Of a DNA stretch of 64,000 bases, positions 35,976 to 45,800 are shown one piece after another. The translations under genes were made by a program, and so were the position numbers. The stretch is from Mucilaginibacter sp. Lineage in GTDB: Bacteria; Bacteroidota; Bacteroidia; Sphingobacteriales; Sphingobacteriaceae. The stretch is from assembly GCA_028288025.1 (NCBI GenBank), contig JAQBOM010000039.1, positions 1 to 64,000 of the forward strand, in the 5' to 3' direction. The notes beneath the pieces were generated by a model. It did not search any database. It was not told the DNA's origin and saw only the letters and a program-made list of their open reading frames with translations. Numbering within the stretch: position 1 is the first letter of the stretch; every line of letters begins with the position of its first letter.

Positions 35976-38468
35976 ATGATTAAGCCAACTATAATCGTGG
36001 TGGGGAACGGCATGGTGGGTTACAAGTTTTGTGAAAAACTCGTTGCCAGGTCAACAGACTTTAATATAATCGTATTTGGCGAAGAGTCTCGCCATGCATA
36101 CGACCGTGTACACCTGAGTGAATATTTTAGTGGAAAATCGGCAGACGACCTCTCCTTGTCGACCTTTTCGTGGTACGAGGAAAATAACATCACCTTGCAT
36201 CTTGGTGACCCGATCCAGGATATAAATCGTTCAGCTAAAATAGTTCATGCCTTATCGGGTATTGTTTTTCATTATGATTTTCTAGTGCTGGCCACTGGCT
36301 CCGCTGCCTTTGTGCCCGATATTCCGGGTGTGGAAAAGGATGGTGTTTTCGTTTATCGCACCATTGAGGATCTTGAATTGATAAAATCATTCGCCTTAGG
36401 ATGTAACAGCGGCGCGGTAATGGGGGGAGGCCTCCTTGGGCTGGAAGCAGCAAAGGCATTAATGGACCTTGGCATTACCGAAACCCATATCATCGAATTT
36501 GCGCCGCGCTTAATGCCAAGACAGATCGATTCGGCAGGTAGTAGCATGCTTCAATCAAAGCTGAAGGAATTGGGGTTGAGCATTCATTTAAATAAAAGTA
36601 CGGCTTATATCGGCGGGCAGGAAAAAATCGAAAGTCTTCATTTTACTGATGAAAGCGTATTGGCGGTTGATATGCTGGTGATATCTGCAGGGATACGGCC
36701 GCGCGATGAGCTGGCTAAGCTGTCAGGTTTGCAAACCGGTACCCGTGGTGGAATTGTGGTTAATGAAAGAATGCAAACGAGCGATAGCTGCATTTTCGCT
36801 ATCGGTGAATGTGCGTTATATGAGGGTATGATATATGGTCTGGTAGCACCGGGCTATGAAATGGCCGATATCGTTGTAACCCAATTAACAAACGGCAGTA
36901 AGCTATTTTATGGTTATGATATGAGCGCTAAACTGAAACTGATCGGCGTAGATGTGGCCAGTTTTGGGGATGCTTTTGTGACCGGGCCGGAGTGTCGCAC
37001 CATAGTATTTGAAGACACGCATAAAGGTATTTATAAGCGAATAAACATCAGCATGGATGGCAGGCAATTATTGGGCGGTATTTTAATTGGCGATGCCGAT
37101 GCTTATAATATGCTATTGCAAACAGTTAACAATAAAATTATACTTCCGCCAAACCCTGAGGACCTGATACTGGGATCGAGGGGCGGTGCCGAAAACGAAG
37201 GCGCCGGTGTAATGAATCTTCCGGATGATGCGCTGATTTGTTCGTGCGAGGCGGTGAATAAGGCAACCATTTGTTCATCTGTGAGTGATCTGGGACTTAC
37301 TTCCATTGATGGTATAAAGAAATGTACAAGGGCCGGAACCGGTTGCGGAGGGTGTGTGCCATTGGTAAAAGACCTGATATCCGGCACCATGAAAGCGAAC
37401 GGCCAATATATTAAAAATGTGATTTGCGAACATTTTGACTACTCGCGTCAGGAATTATATGACCTGGTAAAGATCAATAAACTTAAAAATTACGACCTGG
37501 TGCTCGACCATTTTGGTAAAGGCGATGGCTGCGAGGTTTGTAAACCCGTTGTTGCTGGCATCATGTCCAGTTTGTGGAACGATGTGATCGTTAAGCAGGA
37601 TACCATACAGGATAGTAACGATCGCTTTTTAGCCAATATTCAAAAAGGGGGCACATATTCGGTCGTGCCCCGTATCCCCGGCGGCGAGATTACCCCTGAT
37701 AAATTGATTGTTTTGGGGCAGGTTGCCAAACACTATGGCTTGTACACCAAAATTACCGGGGGACAGCGAATCGATATGTTCGGCGCCCACCTCAACGACC
37801 TGCCTGCCATTTGGGAAGAATTAATAGACGCCGGATTTGAAAGCGGCCATGCTTATGGTAAAGCCTTGCGTACCGTGAAAAGCTGCGTGGGGAGTACCTG
37901 GTGTCGCTTTGGTTTGCACGATAGCGTATCGTTTGCGATTGAAATTGAGAATAGATATAAGGGGATTCGCGCGCCGCATAAATTAAAAGGTGGCGTAAGC
38001 GGATGCGTCCGTGAATGTGCAGAGGCACAGGCAAAAGACTTCGGCGTCATCGCGACTGAAAAAGGCTGGAACCTGTATGTATGCGGAAACGGAGGGTCAA
38101 AACCGCAGCATGCGCAATTGATCGCCAATGATATTGATAAAGAAATGCTTGTAAAATACCTGGACAGGTTCCTCATGTTTTACATTAAAACAGCTGACCC
38201 GCTAACCCGTACGGCCACATGGTTAAATAAAATGGAGGGTGGGTTGGCTTACTTGAAAAATGTCGTTGTCAATGACAGTCTTGGCTTGGCCGGACAGCTG
38301 GAAGAGGAAATGCAATCTCTGATCAATACCTATCACTGCGAATGGAAAGAAGTAATTGATGATCCGGCGTTACGTAAGCGTTTTAGTCATTTCGTGAATG
38401 TTCCTGAAGAAAAGGACCCGACGATTCAATTTGAGGTGATGCGTGAACAGGTGAAGGCTAAATGGTAG
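35976..38468 (+). CDS. nirB: NAD(P)H nitrite reductase, large subunit
   Basis: 830 residues, the normal length. The FAD/NAD oxidoreductase part (~5-400) includes 'VVGNGMVGYKFCEKL' and 'GGGLLGLEAAKAL'. BFD-type [2Fe-2S] domains lie at ~418-470 ('CSCEAVNK' ... 'CTRAGTGCGGC') and ~490-545 ('GDGCEVCKP'). A nitrite/sulfite reductase ferredoxin-like domain and a catalytic domain (~560-800) follow. The siroheme/[4Fe-4S] cysteines are complete: C637-x5-C643 and C677-x3-C681. It reduces nitrite to ammonium in the cytoplasm with NirD. It is divergent from cobA, which provides siroheme. Confidence 0.97.
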   Translation: MIKPTIIVVGNGMVGYKFCEKLVARSTDFNIIVFGEESRHAYDRVHLSEYFSGKSADDLSLSTFSWYEENNITLHLGDPIQDINRSAKIVHALSGIVFHYDFLVLATGSAAFVPDIPGVEKDGVFVYRTIEDLELIKSFALGCNSGAVMGGGLLGLEAAKALMDLGITETHIIEFAPRLMPRQIDSAGSSMLQSKLKELGLSIHLNKSTAYIGGQEKIESLHFTDESVLAVDMLVISAGIRPRDELAKLSGLQTGTRGGIVVNERMQTSDSCIFAIGECALYEGMIYGLVAPGYEMADIVVTQLTNGSKLFYGYDMSAKLKLIGVDVASFGDAFVTGPECRTIVFEDTHKGIYKRINISMDGRQLLGGILIGDADAYNMLLQTVNNKIILPPNPEDLILGSRGGAENEGAGVMNLPDDALICSCEAVNKATICSSVSDLGLTSIDGIKKCTRAGTGCGGCVPLVKDLISGTMKANGQYIKNVICEHFDYSRQELYDLVKINKLKNYDLVLDHFGKGDGCEVCKPVVAGIMSSLWNDVIVKQDTIQDSNDRFLANIQKGGTYSVVPRIPGGEITPDKLIVLGQVAKHYGLYTKITGGQRIDMFGAHLNDLPAIWEELIDAGFESGHAYGKALRTVKSCVGSTWCRFGLHDSVSFAIEIENRYKGIRAPHKLKGGVSGCVRECAEAQAKDFGVIATEKGWNLYVCGNGGSKPQHAQLIANDIDKEMLVKYLDRFLMFYIKTADPLTRTATWLNKMEGGLAYLKNVVVNDSLGLAGQLEEEMQSLINTYHCEWKEVIDDPALRKRFSHFVNVPEEKDPTIQFEVMREQVKAKW

Positions 38469-38554
38469 GGTGGACATTGCCTGATTTGTCATTCGACATC
38501 AGGTTTGCGGCGGGCAACAACAGATATTGACTTTAAAAATTAAAAATTTAAATT

Positions 38555-38905
38555 ATGGAAACAGCAATTGCGATGGAATGGGTTTTAGCTTGTTGCGCTG
38601 ATGACGTTCCGGCAAATGGCGGCGCCTGCGTAAAATTAAGGGACGAACAAATAGCCGTTTATAATTTTACCCGCCGCGGTGAATGGTATGCCACCCAAAA
38701 TTTATGCCCGCACAAACAACAAATGGTTTTATCAAGGGGGATGATCGGTAGTGCCGGCGAGCGCTGTGAACCCAAGGTGGCTTGCCCGTTTCATAAAAAT
38801 ACATTTTCCCTGTTAAGCGGTCAATGTCTGACAAATGAAGAATTATCGATCAAAACATTTCCGGTAATGATAACGGAAGGAAAAGTGTACATCGGTTTTG
38901 CCTGA
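38555..38905 (+). CDS. nirD: Nitrite reductase small subunit with intact Rieske ligands
   Basis: 116 residues. It follows nirB by 86 bp. The fold is Rieske-like ('CPHKQQMVLSRGMIG', 'ACPFHKNTFSLLSGQCL'). Both ligand pairs are present: C51-x-H53 and C77-x2-H80. In several enterobacterial NirD proteins these are lost, so here a [2Fe-2S] cluster is possible. It forms the cytoplasmic assimilatory nitrite reductase with NirB. Confidence 0.93.
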   Translation: METAIAMEWVLACCADDVPANGGACVKLRDEQIAVYNFTRRGEWYATQNLCPHKQQMVLSRGMIGSAGERCEPKVACPFHKNTFSLLSGQCLTNEELSIKTFPVMITEGKVYIGFA

Positions 38906-38979
38906 TAAACTGAATGAATAAATAAAGAAATTTCAATTTGCCGCGGCATATTGGGCCTATTTACTTTTGAGAAGAATAA

Positions 38980-39009
38980 AAAACTCTCCGTTAACCAGCG
39001 GGGAGTTTT
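38980..39009. terminator. Bidirectional terminator
   Basis: AAAACTCTCCG and CGGGGAGTTTT pair with one mismatch around TTAACCAG, flanked by A- and T-rich sequence. It lies between the convergent nirD and Crp/Fnr genes. Confidence 0.75.
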
Positions 39010-39013
39010 GGCT

Positions 39014-39706
39014 TTATAACTCTTCTGCAGTCAATTCCAAGAGCTTATCGTGGTGGTTGATGATTATCTTTTTTCCCGAGGTCTTTATTACCTGTTCTTT
39101 TAACAATTCATTTAAAACCCTGAATACCGTTTCGTAAGTCGTGCCGGCGTAGGAGGCCAGGTCTTGCCTTGATAGCTCAATATTAATGGAATGGTCCTCT
39201 TTGATGCCGAATTGGGATTGAAGGGAAATTAGTGCCTGGGCTACCCTTCCTTTTACAGACATATGTGCAAGGTTTCGCATTTTTCTTTCCGACTCCTGCA
39301 ATTCATTGGCAAAAAATATCATTAGGTTATAGGTAAAGTCGGTATTGACTTTTAGTGTTGACTCAAAAAATTCAATATCAACATAACAGATTATTCCATC
39401 TTCGAGCGCGGTTGCCGAGATGGGATAAACATTATTTCCGCCAAGCCCCCTATGGCCAAAAATAGCCCCCTGAGAAGCAAATCTGATGATCAGTTCTTTT
39501 TCCGATCCCCATTTCTTGTGAACCTTCACAATCCCGTCATATACAAAATAAACGCCTTTAACCTCGTCGCCTTCTTCAAAAATCACTTCACCTTTTTTGA
39601 CTTTGAAATTTTTTTTATTTACGGCTATTGCGGGTTGCCATTGTTTCAGGCAATTCCTGCACATAAAGCAACTATTTATGTCACATTCGTTTTTGCTTTT
39701 CTTCAT
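39014..39706 (-). CDS. Crp/Fnr regulator with FNR-like cysteines
   Basis: 230 residues. The N-terminus carries C8, C13, C16 and C19 (C-x4-C-x2-C-x2-C), and there is a further C107 in the effector domain. The cNMP-fold domain spans ~30-150 ('KKGEVIFEEGDEVKGVYFV'). The HTH is at ~170-195 ('LSRQDLASYAGTTYETVFRVL'). E. coli FNR uses three N-terminal Cys plus one ~93 residues later for its [4Fe-4S] cluster; here the gap from C19 to C107 is 88. It may therefore sense oxygen, NO or iron-sulfur state. Its position between nirBD and the nitrate operon suggests it controls both. Confidence 0.88.
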   Translation of the reverse strand: MKKSKNECDINSCFMCRNCLKQWQPAIAVNKKNFKVKKGEVIFEEGDEVKGVYFVYDGIVKVHKKWGSEKELIIRFASQGAIFGHRGLGGNNVYPISATALEDGIICYVDIEFFESTLKVNTDFTYNLMIFFANELQESERKMRNLAHMSVKGRVAQALISLQSQFGIKEDHSINIELSRQDLASYAGTTYETVFRVLNELLKEQVIKTSGKKIIINHHDKLLELTAEEL

Positions 39707-40211
39707 TTATAACGAATTTTTTTGCTAAAGTTCGTATCTGAACCAAGTTATTGGCAATTATCAGAGGTTAATAGATCAAAATTACGATTATTTATAGTAC
39801 TGATATGCTGTTTTTGGAGAATTCGTCGACTTGTGTCACAATATTGCCCCTTAATTTACTAAAAATGCAGACAATATATTATCAAAATCAATTAAATGGT
39901 AAAAAGTACATTATAAAATTCACATTTAGGCTAAATAATGGCATTGAATTTTTAATGATTTAATAAAAAATACTTATTTATATAATTTAAATCATAAAAG
40001 TGTATAAAACACAGATGTATAATTGCCTTTTAATATTATATTAACTATGTTTATGATAATAAAATCAAATAAATGATTGATTTTCCAAAACAAAAGTGCC
40101 TATGACGAAACTTAAAGATAAATAAAATAAAAAAGCCCTGCCGGGAGGTCGCATTCCCGGACAGGGTTAAACAGTTTTCAATCGCTTTAACAATTTAAAA
40201 AACTTAACCAA
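39707..40211. promoter_or_regulatory. AT-rich control region of the nitrate operon
   Basis: 505 bp with no gene. It includes a 9-bp inverted repeat ATGATTTAA (39955-39963) / TTAAATCAT (39987-39995) and TGAT-N6-ATCA at 40054-40067, whose spacing is wrong for FNR or CRP. The leader hairpin at 40136 is listed separately. Confidence 0.4.
40136..40166 (+). promoter_or_regulatory. Strong hairpin in the leader of the nitrate operon
   Basis: CCCTG-CCGGGA pairs with TCCCGG-A-CAGGG, an 11-bp GC-rich stem with one bulged A and an 8-nt loop. It lies 46 nt before the porin start. On the plus strand it is not followed by a T-tract; on the minus strand T-rich sequence follows. It may be a leader attenuation element or a terminator for antisense transcription. 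Confidence 0.45.
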
Positions 40212-41546
40212 ATGTACAAAAATGTATTAACCCGATATACTTTTGGCTTAATTCTATTATTTTCATCATATTTTCCGGCAAGTGCCCAAAATATAACTGA
40301 AAGTTCTACAATAAGTTATGCTAATGCTGATCTGAGATCAGATCATCCTCCGTCGACCGTAATCACGTCAGTTAAAACAGCCGAAACAGACACTGCCTGG
40401 AAACCGGTCCGACGAATATGGGGCTATGCTTTCGGTGACTTTTATTACGATGCCCACGTCGACGTCGCAAATCGCGGTGCAGAAACGAATTACAACGGAG
40501 TCCCCGCTTATCGTAATGCTTTTCAATTCCGCCGTATCTATTTAGGGTATGAACATGACATAACAAAAAAGTTTACTGCGGAGATATTGCTTGCTTCCGA
40601 GCCAAATGCCAATACAGTTGTTTCAGGGACCACATCAATATCCAACAGCGACAACCTTGCCGATAATAAAATGGCTTTCTACATCAAGAATATCGACCTG
40701 AGGTGGAAGAATATCTGGAAGGGAACCGATTTCGTGATCGGCGAAATGCTGACACCTGCCTTCCCTTTACTTACCGAAAAGATATGGGGTTACCGCTCCA
40801 TCGAGAGAACTATCTCTGATTTTCATCGGACCAATGCTTATGACGTAGGTGTTTCGCTGCAAGGTGTTTTTGATCCCTCTGCCAAAAATTTTGGATATAA
40901 TATTTTGATTGGAAATAACAGCGCCGGAAGTCCGGCCAGCTTAGGGTCGGCGGCAAACGCAAATACAGGTTTCTATAAGGCTTTTTATGGCGACGTGTAT
41001 GCTAAGTTCCTGAATCAAACATTGATTTTTGACCTGTATGCCGATTATATGAAGACTGCGCCGGCAACGGCAGCAATAGGTGGGCAATCCCGCAATATGA
41101 TCAAAGGCTTTGTTGCTTATACTACGCCCAAAATAACATTCGGATTGGAAGCATATACCCAAAAATTAACCAATGGGGTGACTAACACTGTGACCAAGTT
41201 ACCAGAAGATGCTACAGTTGAGGCTTTCTCAATATACGCTCATGGCGCCATTTATAAAGATAAATTGGGCTTCTTCATCCGGTACGACGGGTATAATCCC
41301 GATAACGATTATCATATAACTGATGCCTATACTAGCAATACCAACCTGGCCGCCTATAGCGCATCGGCTAAGGAGCATTTTTATACAGCGGGATTAGATT
41401 TCACGCCGGCAAAAAATGTACACTTCGAACCCAATGTGTGGCTGATCCAATACAAGGATCAAAGGGATTCGTCAACTACAGGCTATTTGCCCGACAGCCA
41501 TGTACTCGTTTACAGGCTGACATTCTATTTCATTTTTGGTAAATAA
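40212..41546 (+). CDS. Outer-membrane porin, nitrate-operon associated
   Basis: 444 residues with a Sec signal peptide (F-P-A-S-A-Q). The mature part has alternating aromatic beta-strands and the phosphate-selective-porin-like pattern 'FQFRRIYLGYEHDITKKFTAEILLASEP' and 'KNIDLRWKNI...FVIGEMLTPAF', and ends 'LTFYFIFGK' with a terminal aromatic residue in the final strand. It probably lets nitrate/nitrite across the outer membrane. It is the first gene of porin-transporter-nitrate reductase-rubredoxin protein, 18 bp before the transporter. Confidence 0.8.
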   Translation: MYKNVLTRYTFGLILLFSSYFPASAQNITESSTISYANADLRSDHPPSTVITSVKTAETDTAWKPVRRIWGYAFGDFYYDAHVDVANRGAETNYNGVPAYRNAFQFRRIYLGYEHDITKKFTAEILLASEPNANTVVSGTTSISNSDNLADNKMAFYIKNIDLRWKNIWKGTDFVIGEMLTPAFPLLTEKIWGYRSIERTISDFHRTNAYDVGVSLQGVFDPSAKNFGYNILIGNNSAGSPASLGSAANANTGFYKAFYGDVYAKFLNQTLIFDLYADYMKTAPATAAIGGQSRNMIKGFVAYTTPKITFGLEAYTQKLTNGVTNTVTKLPEDATVEAFSIYAHGAIYKDKLGFFIRYDGYNPDNDYHITDAYTSNTNLAAYSASAKEHFYTAGLDFTPAKNVHFEPNVWLIQYKDQRDSSTTGYLPDSHVLVYRLTFYFIFGK

Positions 41547-41564
41547 AATAAGGAGAAAACAATC

Positions 41565-42866
41565 ATGAAAAATCAACTCACAAAACTCAATATATTCTCA
41601 GTTACAGGCGTCCAGATGCGCACTTTTCACATCACCTGGCTTATGTTTTTTGTTTGCTTTTTTGGCTGGTTCGGCCTGGCGCCGTTAATGCCGACCATTC
41701 GCGCTGAATTGCATCTGACAAAGGGACAGGTTGGTAATATTATTATCGCTTCAGTAACGGCTACTATCATTGCAAGGCTTCTCATCGGGAAGCTTTGTGA
41801 CACCTGGGGGCCGCGTAAAACCGCCATCAGGCTATTATTAATAGGCTGCTTACCGGTTTTTTTCGTTGGCCTTGCGCATAGTTACACGACCTTTTTATTG
41901 TTCCGCCTGGCCATTGGTGTTATCGGTGCATCGTTTGTGATCACCCAATTTCATACTTCGATGATGTTCGGGCCTAAAATAAAAGGCACCGCCAATGCAG
42001 TTACCGGGGGTTGGGGCAACCTTGGCGGGGGGGTCACCAATATGGTCATGCCCCTGATATTTGCGGCGATTGTGGGGTTTGGCTATACCAGTGCTGAGGC
42101 ATGGCGGTATGCCATGATCGTGCCGGGCGTTATGATGCTTATTATTGCTTATCTGTATTATAAATATACCAAAGATACGCCAAACGGAAACTATGATGAG
42201 ATCGGTTATACAAAAGGCCACTCATCAAAAAGAGATTGGTCAGTTTTAGCCGACTGGCGGATATGGGCGCTGACTATGGCTTACGCCATGTGTTTTGGTA
42301 TGGAAATCACCTTTGACAATGTAGCTTCGCTCCATTTCGTGGATACATTCCATTTATCGCAAAGCCAGGCAGGCTTTTGGGCGGGCGTATTCGGTTTTAT
42401 GAACCTGTTTGCCAGGGCGTTAGGCGGTATTGTCTCCGATAAGGTAGGAGGTAAATTCGGGATGAGAGGCAAGGGGCTGTTACTTGCAGGTGTTTTATTG
42501 CTTGAGGGTTGCGGCCTGGTATTGTTTGCACAATCAGGCACACTGCTCGTGGCCATTGTATCCATGCTTTCTTTCGCGCTGTTCCTCAAAATGTCAAACG
42601 GGGCTACCTACGGCATTGTTCCTTTTGTAAATACGAAAAATGTCGGCCTGGTTAGCGGTATAGTAGGCGCCGGGGGTAACCTGGGGGGAATGCTTTTTGG
42701 CTTCCTGTTCAAATCACAATCGATCACGTATGTTCAGGCTTTTACTTATATCGGCTATACAGTTATCGCAATCGCGCTGATCGTGCTGATCACCAGGTTT
42801 CAAAAACAGCCTGTTCTAAACGAAGCTGGTGAAAGTCGCGAAATACTGGTCGGCGAGGTTGCGTGA
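41565..42866 (+). CDS. Nitrate/nitrite transporter of the NarK/NasA type (MFS)
   Basis: 433 residues, about twelve helices. The family marks are 'FGWFGLAPLMPTIRAELHLTKGQ', the nitrate signature G-rich 'AVTGGWGNLGGGVTNMVMPLIF' and 'GIVGAGGNLGGMLFGF'. AGGAG lies 11 nt before the ATG. It moves nitrate into the cytoplasm, possibly with nitrite export. Its stop overlaps the frame of the nitrate reductase region by four bases if the GTG start is used. Confidence 0.93.
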   Translation: MKNQLTKLNIFSVTGVQMRTFHITWLMFFVCFFGWFGLAPLMPTIRAELHLTKGQVGNIIIASVTATIIARLLIGKLCDTWGPRKTAIRLLLIGCLPVFFVGLAHSYTTFLLFRLAIGVIGASFVITQFHTSMMFGPKIKGTANAVTGGWGNLGGGVTNMVMPLIFAAIVGFGYTSAEAWRYAMIVPGVMMLIIAYLYYKYTKDTPNGNYDEIGYTKGHSSKRDWSVLADWRIWALTMAYAMCFGMEITFDNVASLHFVDTFHLSQSQAGFWAGVFGFMNLFARALGGIVSDKVGGKFGMRGKGLLLAGVLLLEGCGLVLFAQSGTLLVAIVSMLSFALFLKMSNGATYGIVPFVNTKNVGLVSGIVGAGGNLGGMLFGFLFKSQSITYVQAFTYIGYTVIAIALIVLITRFQKQPVLNEAGESREILVGEVA

Positions 42867-42883
42867 TCATAAAAAAGAATAAA

Positions 42884-45800
42884 ATGCCTGGAAAAAAGAT
42901 GAACCCTGATACCTCTACATCTACCTGCTGTTACTGCGGAGTGGGGTGCGGTGTGCTCGTTCACAAAGATAAAGGCGGGAATGTATTTGTCGAGGGCGAT
43001 AAAGCGCATCCCGTAAATAAGGGCATGCTTTGCAGCAAAGGAGTCAACCTGCATTATACGGTAAATGATAAAAGCGACAGATTATTATACCCGCAAATGC
43101 GGTATAATAAAAGGATGCCTATGCAGCGCGTGAGCTGGGACGAAGCGCTCGGCCGTACCGTTGCTGTCTTTAAAACCTTCATCGATAAGTACGGGCCGGA
43201 TTCTGTCGCTTTTTATGCGTCGGGCCAATGTTTGACGGAGGAATATTATGTGATCAATAAACTCATGAAAGGGTTTATCGGCAGCAACAACATCGATACC
43301 AACTCGCGTCTTTGTATGAGCAGCGCGGTTGCCGCTTATAAAATGGCTTTGGGAGAAGATACGGTGCCCCTTTGTTACGACGACATCGAACTGTCTGATT
43401 GCATTTATGTGACAGGCGCCAACCCGGCCTGGTGCCACCCTATTTTATGGCGACGGGTGGAGGCGCACAAATCCGCTAATCCAGGTGTTAAAATTATTGT
43501 TGTTGACCCCCGCGTTACCGATACCTGCAGTGTAGCCGATTTGCACCTGCAACTTAATCCGGGAACGGATATCACGTTGAACCATGCCATTGGGAGAGTA
43601 TTAATAGAAAATGGTGATATCGACCTTGATTTTATTACCCATCATGCCGAGGGGTTTGAACAGTACAGCGCCGTGGTTTTTCAGAAAAGCCTGGCCGAAT
43701 CAGCTAAAATATGCGGGGTAAGTGAAAATGATATCCGGCTTGCTGCAAAATATATTGCCGGGGCAAAAGGATTTATTTCGATGTGGACCATGGGACTTAA
43801 CCAAAGTTCGGTCGGTGTTAACAAAAACCTGAGCCTGATCAACCTGAACCTGATTACCGGGCACATAGGTAAGCCGGGTTCCGGCCCGTTATCATTAACC
43901 GGCCAGCCCAATGCAATGGGCGGGCGCGAAGTAGGCGGGCTGGCCAACCTGCTGCCCGCTCACCGTGATTTGGATAATCCGCTGCACAGGGAGGAAATGC
44001 AAAAGTTCTGGGGGGGCACTGTTATTAATCCCAAACCAGGATTAACCGCCACAGAAATGTTCGAAGCATTGAATGATGGCAGGCTAAAAGCAATATGGAT
44101 CATTTGCACAAATCCCCTCACCAGTATGCCTAATGCCCGTTTGGCGGAAGAAGCGTTGAAGAAAGCCCGATTTGTAGTCGTTCAGGAGATCAGTAACAAA
44201 CCGGAAAGCCTGGCTTATGCGGATGTGATATTACCCGCCGCTGCCTGGGCAGAAAAGGAAGGTACCATGACGAACTCCGAGCGACGCATCAGTTATCTGC
44301 ACAAAATTATTGACCCGCCTGGCGAGGCTTTGCCCGATGCCGAGATTATTTGCCGGTTTGCACGGAAAATGGGTTACAGCGGATTCGATTTTGAGAATGC
44401 GGCAGCCATTTACGCCGAGCATGCGCGGTTAACCGCGCGGACCAATATCGATATCAGCGGGTTGAGCTACACTGTCCTGAAGGAACAAAAAACGGTTCAA
44501 TGGCCCTATAAAAAGAAGGGGCCGGCAAAGGGCACGCCCCGTTTATTTATCGACAACCGTTTTTATACTCCATCAAAAAGGGCCATCATCCAGCCGGTGC
44601 CCGACACACTAACCAGTGAGATGCCGGATGCGGATTTTCCGTTTATACTGACCACGGGCCGCGTACGTGATCAATGGCATACTATGAGCAAAACCGGAAA
44701 GGTAAATAAGCTCAACCGGCATTACCCGCAATCATTTTTAGAGATTCATCCGGACGACGCTGCCATTCTGGAAATTGATGAAGGAGATGTCACGGTTATT
44801 CAATCGCGGCGTGGCGAGGTGCGTGTGAAAGCGAGAATATCCACCCGGATAAAACAGGGTGTTGTATTTTTACCGATGCACTGGGGTAAAATATTGGGTA
44901 ATGATCTTAACCGGGCCAATAATTTGACATCAGACCGGGTCGATCCAATATCCAAAGAGCCCGATTTTAAGTATTGTGCAGTAAATGTGACCAGGTACAA
45001 AAAACCTTTTCAGCGGATTGTGGTGATTGGCGCTGGAGCAGGGGCATACGGCTTTGTTAAATCTTACCGCGCAATTAACCCGGATGATGAAATTACCGTT
45101 TTCAGCAAAGAAAACTTTCCGTTTTATAATCGTGTAATGCTTCCAGACTATATCAGCGGCGAACAGCAATGGGAGCAGCTCGTAAAAATGAAAGATGAGG
45201 ATGAGCCTGCATTTAATATACGTTTATTACGGGGCATAAGCATTGAAAAAATAGATCGTGAAAATAAAATCGTCACCGACTCAAGAGGGCTAAAAACGAG
45301 TTACGATGTGTTGCTGATCGCTACAGGTAGCCGTGCGGCGGTCCCGAAAAATGTTCCTTCATTACCCGGCATATTTACCATGAGAAGCCGTACTGATGCG
45401 GATAAATTTAAGAAGCATATTACCGGGAATAGCCATGTTGTGATCGTGGGCGGCGGGTTGCTTGGCCTGGAAATGGCGGCATCACTGCGCGAGATGGATA
45501 TCAAGATTACTATTGTTCAGCGTATCTCCCGGTTTTTAAACCGCCAGCTGGATGCATTAGGCAGCCAACTGCTTCACGAAGAAATGGTAGATCAGGGCTG
45601 TGATATTTATTATGATGACGAAGTGCAACTTTATTACGGACGGTCCAGGCTAACAGGCATCGGTTTAAGAAGCGGCCGCAAAATCAACTGTGATGCGGTG
45701 ATAATAGCTATAGGTACAACGCCTAACCTCGAAATTGCAAAAGCATGTGGGTTGGAATGCCGGCGGGGTGTGCTGGTAAATGAGCGGCTTCAAACCAGTG

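Noticed and set aside
40054..40067. TGAT-N6-ATCA as an FNR site for the nitrate operon
   Set aside because: The inner spacing (TGA-N8-TCA) is two bases too long for FNR or CRP, and the region is so AT-rich that such a match is expected by chance.
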